This document shows positions 61,955 to 64,000 of a DNA stretch of 64,000 nucleotides, piece after piece. The stretch's first letter is position 1. Every line of letters begins with the position of its first letter. This DNA comes from an uncultured bacterium. GTDB taxonomy: Bacteria > Planctomycetota > Uabimicrobiia > Uabimicrobiales > JABWCH01. The stretch covers positions 1 through 64,000 of the forward strand of contig CALKWO010000337.1 in the NCBI GenBank assembly GCA_938003875.1, given 5' to 3'. A model generated the notes under the pieces. That model was not told the DNA's origin, did not search any database, and was given only the letters and a program-made list of their open reading frames with translations. Both the position numbers and the translations under genes were made by a program.

Positions 61955-61977
61955 TTTGGGCTCCTTGATACTGATGC

Positions 61978-64000
61978 CTAAGGATTTTTCGATCCACTTT
62001 GAATACGATTTTTCAATTTGATTTCTTTTTCTAAGTATTCAACTTTTTTTTGGTATTCTTTATCTTCAATATCTTTACGTATGCTTTCACAAAATTCTAT
62101 GGCACCAAGAAAATTTTTGCTATTTTCATAACCTTTTACTATTGCAGTTATCAAGGCCATTCTGTTTTGCCATTTTAGGGAATTTTGTTTTTGCGCATTT
62201 TGTTTTGCCATTTTTTTTCTGTTCAATTGATGCAATATGAATTCGCTTCTTTCCGTAACATTAGGCACAAATACAGAAAATCGCTGAGAAAGCCAGATAG
62301 CCATCTTTTCTTTTTTGTCTAAGTTTTCTAAGGAAATATCTGTTTCCAGCAAATTTATAACAAGATAATAGTGCCAGTCTTGTAACAATTGCCAGGATAT
62401 TACTCCCATCAAAAGCATCATACTTATGCTCATCCAAAGCCTTTTAGATAATTTTCCAAAACTTTTTTTATTGGCTGCTTTTTTATCTTTAGATTGATAC
62501 AGTTGCAGTTTTCTTTTTATATCTTCTCTGTCAGGAGAAAGTTCCAAAATGCGCAGATAGTATTGGATTGTCTGCTCCAGATTTCCTACTTGCTGATAAA
62601 AATCAGCCAGCGCATCATACTCTGCAATAGCTTTAACGGAGTTAGCTTCTTGCAGATAAATATCAATCAAGGTTTTCCTGCATTCTACAAGTCCATTGTC
62701 TATTTTTAGCAAAAGTTCACAAACTTTTTTTAAATTCCCCTGGCCTTGGTTTCCTTTTTCTTTGAGTATGGGAAGAAGCTCCAATCCTATTTTTTCCGCT
62801 TCTTTATAATCTCCTTCACGATAGGCGATTTCTAATAGCCCTAATTTTGCCATCTCTGCTTTGGTAGAATATTCCAAAGCACAACGATAGTATGTCGTGG
62901 CTTTATTCTTTTGATCCCTTTGCAAATACAAATCACCTAACTTGGCAAAATATTCTGCTGCCTGTTCTCTCCTGCTAGGCGTAGTGGCTGCACGAGTCAT
63001 GAGTTTGAGCAGTTCCAGGTTGTCAGGACTCATACTTTCAGCAGACTTCAAAATCATCTCACAAGATTTATCCATTCTGCTTGTGGAAGAAATATGCAAA
63101 CGAGCATTTTCCAGAAGGACATTGGCTACCTCTCTCAAAAGCTCTTTGATTACGGCAACAAGAATAAGAATTCTATAAAAAGGCGATATGTTTTCCATTC
63201 CAGGCACTTCAAACCATTCTTTCCAGCGAAACATAGATATTAGCCTGTGATGAATCTGTCTGGCTTGTAGCTCACTCCATTTAAAATTCAAAGAAATTAC
63301 TTTAGCATTAGGAATCAGAGTAGTAACATCAGGAATATAAGATTGAAACTGCTCCCAGTTTCCCTGGGCAATCACAAGTTCCAAATCTTTTTTTTCAGGC
63401 AGGCCAAAAAGTGCTTCCGCTCTGATAGGAGGGAATGCAATAGCCTCTCTGTATATGATTTGGCTACAATCTCTCTGTAAAATTTCTTTTAATACCTCTA
63501 TTGCAGTCTCTTCATCTTGTATAAACTCTTGCTCAGAATTTTCGTCTTGCTGTTGTGTAATGGCAACACCTGATCTTGTAAACAATATACCTACCGTCTT
63601 GTTGGATCGCTTGACCATGATCCCGCCTGGTATAAAAATAGATTTATACAGTCTTACAAGGCTGATAAGATGTTTCAAAAAACCTTTATAATTTTCTTCT
63701 AGCATAAGGCTTGTCGGATGCGGAGGAAGCAAGGGAAGGCTTCTGGTTGCCAACTGGTTTTCTTGCTTCATAACATAAAATTTCATCTTCTGTAAATTCC
63801 ATCCCAGGGCATCTGCAAGCTTTATACAAAATACAGAATATGCAACCGCATTTTTATCGCTTTCTGGAGGAAAATCATATTTGGAAATCATGCTTTCATA
63901 ATTTAGATCGCGGGTTTTCAGCTCTACTGTGTTGGAAGTAAGATTTAACAAGATGCTGTTTTCGCCAGATTCTTGGATGTGCAATATGCCTTCCTCTTTT
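61978..64000 (-). CDS. TPR protein with possible DUF4388-like N-terminus, truncated by window edge
   Basis: The frame stays open to the right edge of the window (residues KEEGI precede the TTG at 63984), so the true start lies outside. The visible part of about 670 residues begins with a segment like the end of a DUF4388-type domain (GILHIQESGENSILL). A helical middle region follows, then TPR repeats (about 340-490: AAEYFAKLGDLYLQRD, KATTYYRCALEYS, AIAEYDALADFYQQVGN). One membrane helix comes next (about 518-536) and a charged C-terminus. It is upstream of the PGYY-repeat membrane protein and co-transcribed with it. A regulatory or scaffold role is possible; nothing catalytic is visible. Confidence 0.75.
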   Translation of the reverse strand, partial: KEEGILHIQESGENSILLNLTSNTVELKTRDLNYESMISKYDFPPESDKNAVAYSVFCIKLADALGWNLQKMKFYVMKQENQLATRSLPLLPPHPTSLMLEENYKGFLKHLISLVRLYKSIFIPGGIMVKRSNKTVGILFTRSGVAITQQQDENSEQEFIQDEETAIEVLKEILQRDCSQIIYREAIAFPPIRAEALFGLPEKKDLELVIAQGNWEQFQSYIPDVTTLIPNAKVISLNFKWSELQARQIHHRLISMFRWKEWFEVPGMENISPFYRILILVAVIKELLREVANVLLENARLHISSTSRMDKSCEMILKSAESMSPDNLELLKLMTRAATTPSRREQAAEYFAKLGDLYLQRDQKNKATTYYRCALEYSTKAEMAKLGLLEIAYREGDYKEAEKIGLELLPILKEKGNQGQGNLKKVCELLLKIDNGLVECRKTLIDIYLQEANSVKAIAEYDALADFYQQVGNLEQTIQYYLRILELSPDREDIKRKLQLYQSKDKKAANKKSFGKLSKRLWMSISMMLLMGVISWQLLQDWHYYLVINLLETDISLENLDKKEKMAIWLSQRFSVFVPNVTERSEFILHQLNRKKMAKQNAQKQNSLKWQNRMALITAIVKGYENSKNFLGAIEFCESIRKDIEDKEYQKKVEYLEKEIKLKNRIQSGSKNP

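Overview
The window is AT-rich DNA that is almost fully coding, with about 46 genes and no rRNA, tRNA, phage, CRISPR or transposase gene. An LpxH-type hydrolase, an OprO/P-like porin, an OmpH/Skp-like chaperone and several lipoproteins point to a cell with an outer membrane. A 69-residue gene matches, from memory, the small basic protein family of the Planctomycetes-Verrucomicrobia-Chlamydiae group. Together with sulfatase-modifying-factor (FGE-fold) fusions, prenyltransferase-like repeats, a compact microcompartment locus and many CxC...CxxC zinc ribbons, this suggests a deep, low-GC planctomycete-like bacterium. That placement is inference; I could not run a phylogeny.

Layout. 1-3.3 kb (minus): a dynamin-like GTPase coupled to a membrane-anchored zinc-ribbon protein. 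3.6-7.0 kb (plus): porin, LpxH-like hydrolase and a secreted prenyltransferase-repeat protein. 7.2-9.2 kb (minus): a histidine ammonia-lyase-like enzyme with a large insertion. 9.5-26.3 kb (plus): two lipoproteins; a 1363-residue TPR + FGE-fold + glycine-betaine-binding fusion; a Pvc16/DUF4255-like protein beside an ABC-type ATPase; two STAS proteins, one a four-STAS-PilZ fusion; aminopeptidase P; an ATP-grasp-like protein; and an unknown. 26.4-45.1 kb (minus): a block of tgt, a coiled-coil membrane protein, an ATP-grasp, a ClpX-like ATPase, a zinc-ribbon/J-like protein, a PTS EIIA, an FGE-fold protein and a bacterial microcompartment operon (CoA-acylating aldehyde dehydrogenase, one BMC-H, two BMC-T), then a C1 peptidase, an antiporter, a DHOD-like enzyme, an unusual M48 peptidase, two small genes and a nucleotide kinase. 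45.2-50 kb (minus): Skp-like chaperone, FtsH, an ECF sigma factor, an aminotransferase and the small basic protein. 50-58.6 kb: an STN-like protein, a HEAT lipoprotein, a uridine-kinase-like protein with glycerol kinase, a Mut7-C protein with an SPL-like radical SAM protein, and an unknown. 58.9-64 kb (minus): two large TPR/membrane proteins, the second cut by the window edge.

The intergenic DNA carries three families of short palindromic repeats (called R1, R2 and R3 here) in several copies, some nearly identical over 80-170 bp, with no mobilising enzyme nearby. There is also a rod-like RNA candidate near 50.1 kb and a set of repeated A/T-rich operator-like boxes in front of the microcompartment operon.

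The best candidates for something undescribed are the TPR-FGE-OpuAC fusion, the tetra-STAS-PilZ protein, the orphan Pvc16-like/ATPase pair, the vertex-less microcompartment operon and the R1 repeat family that begins at stop codons.
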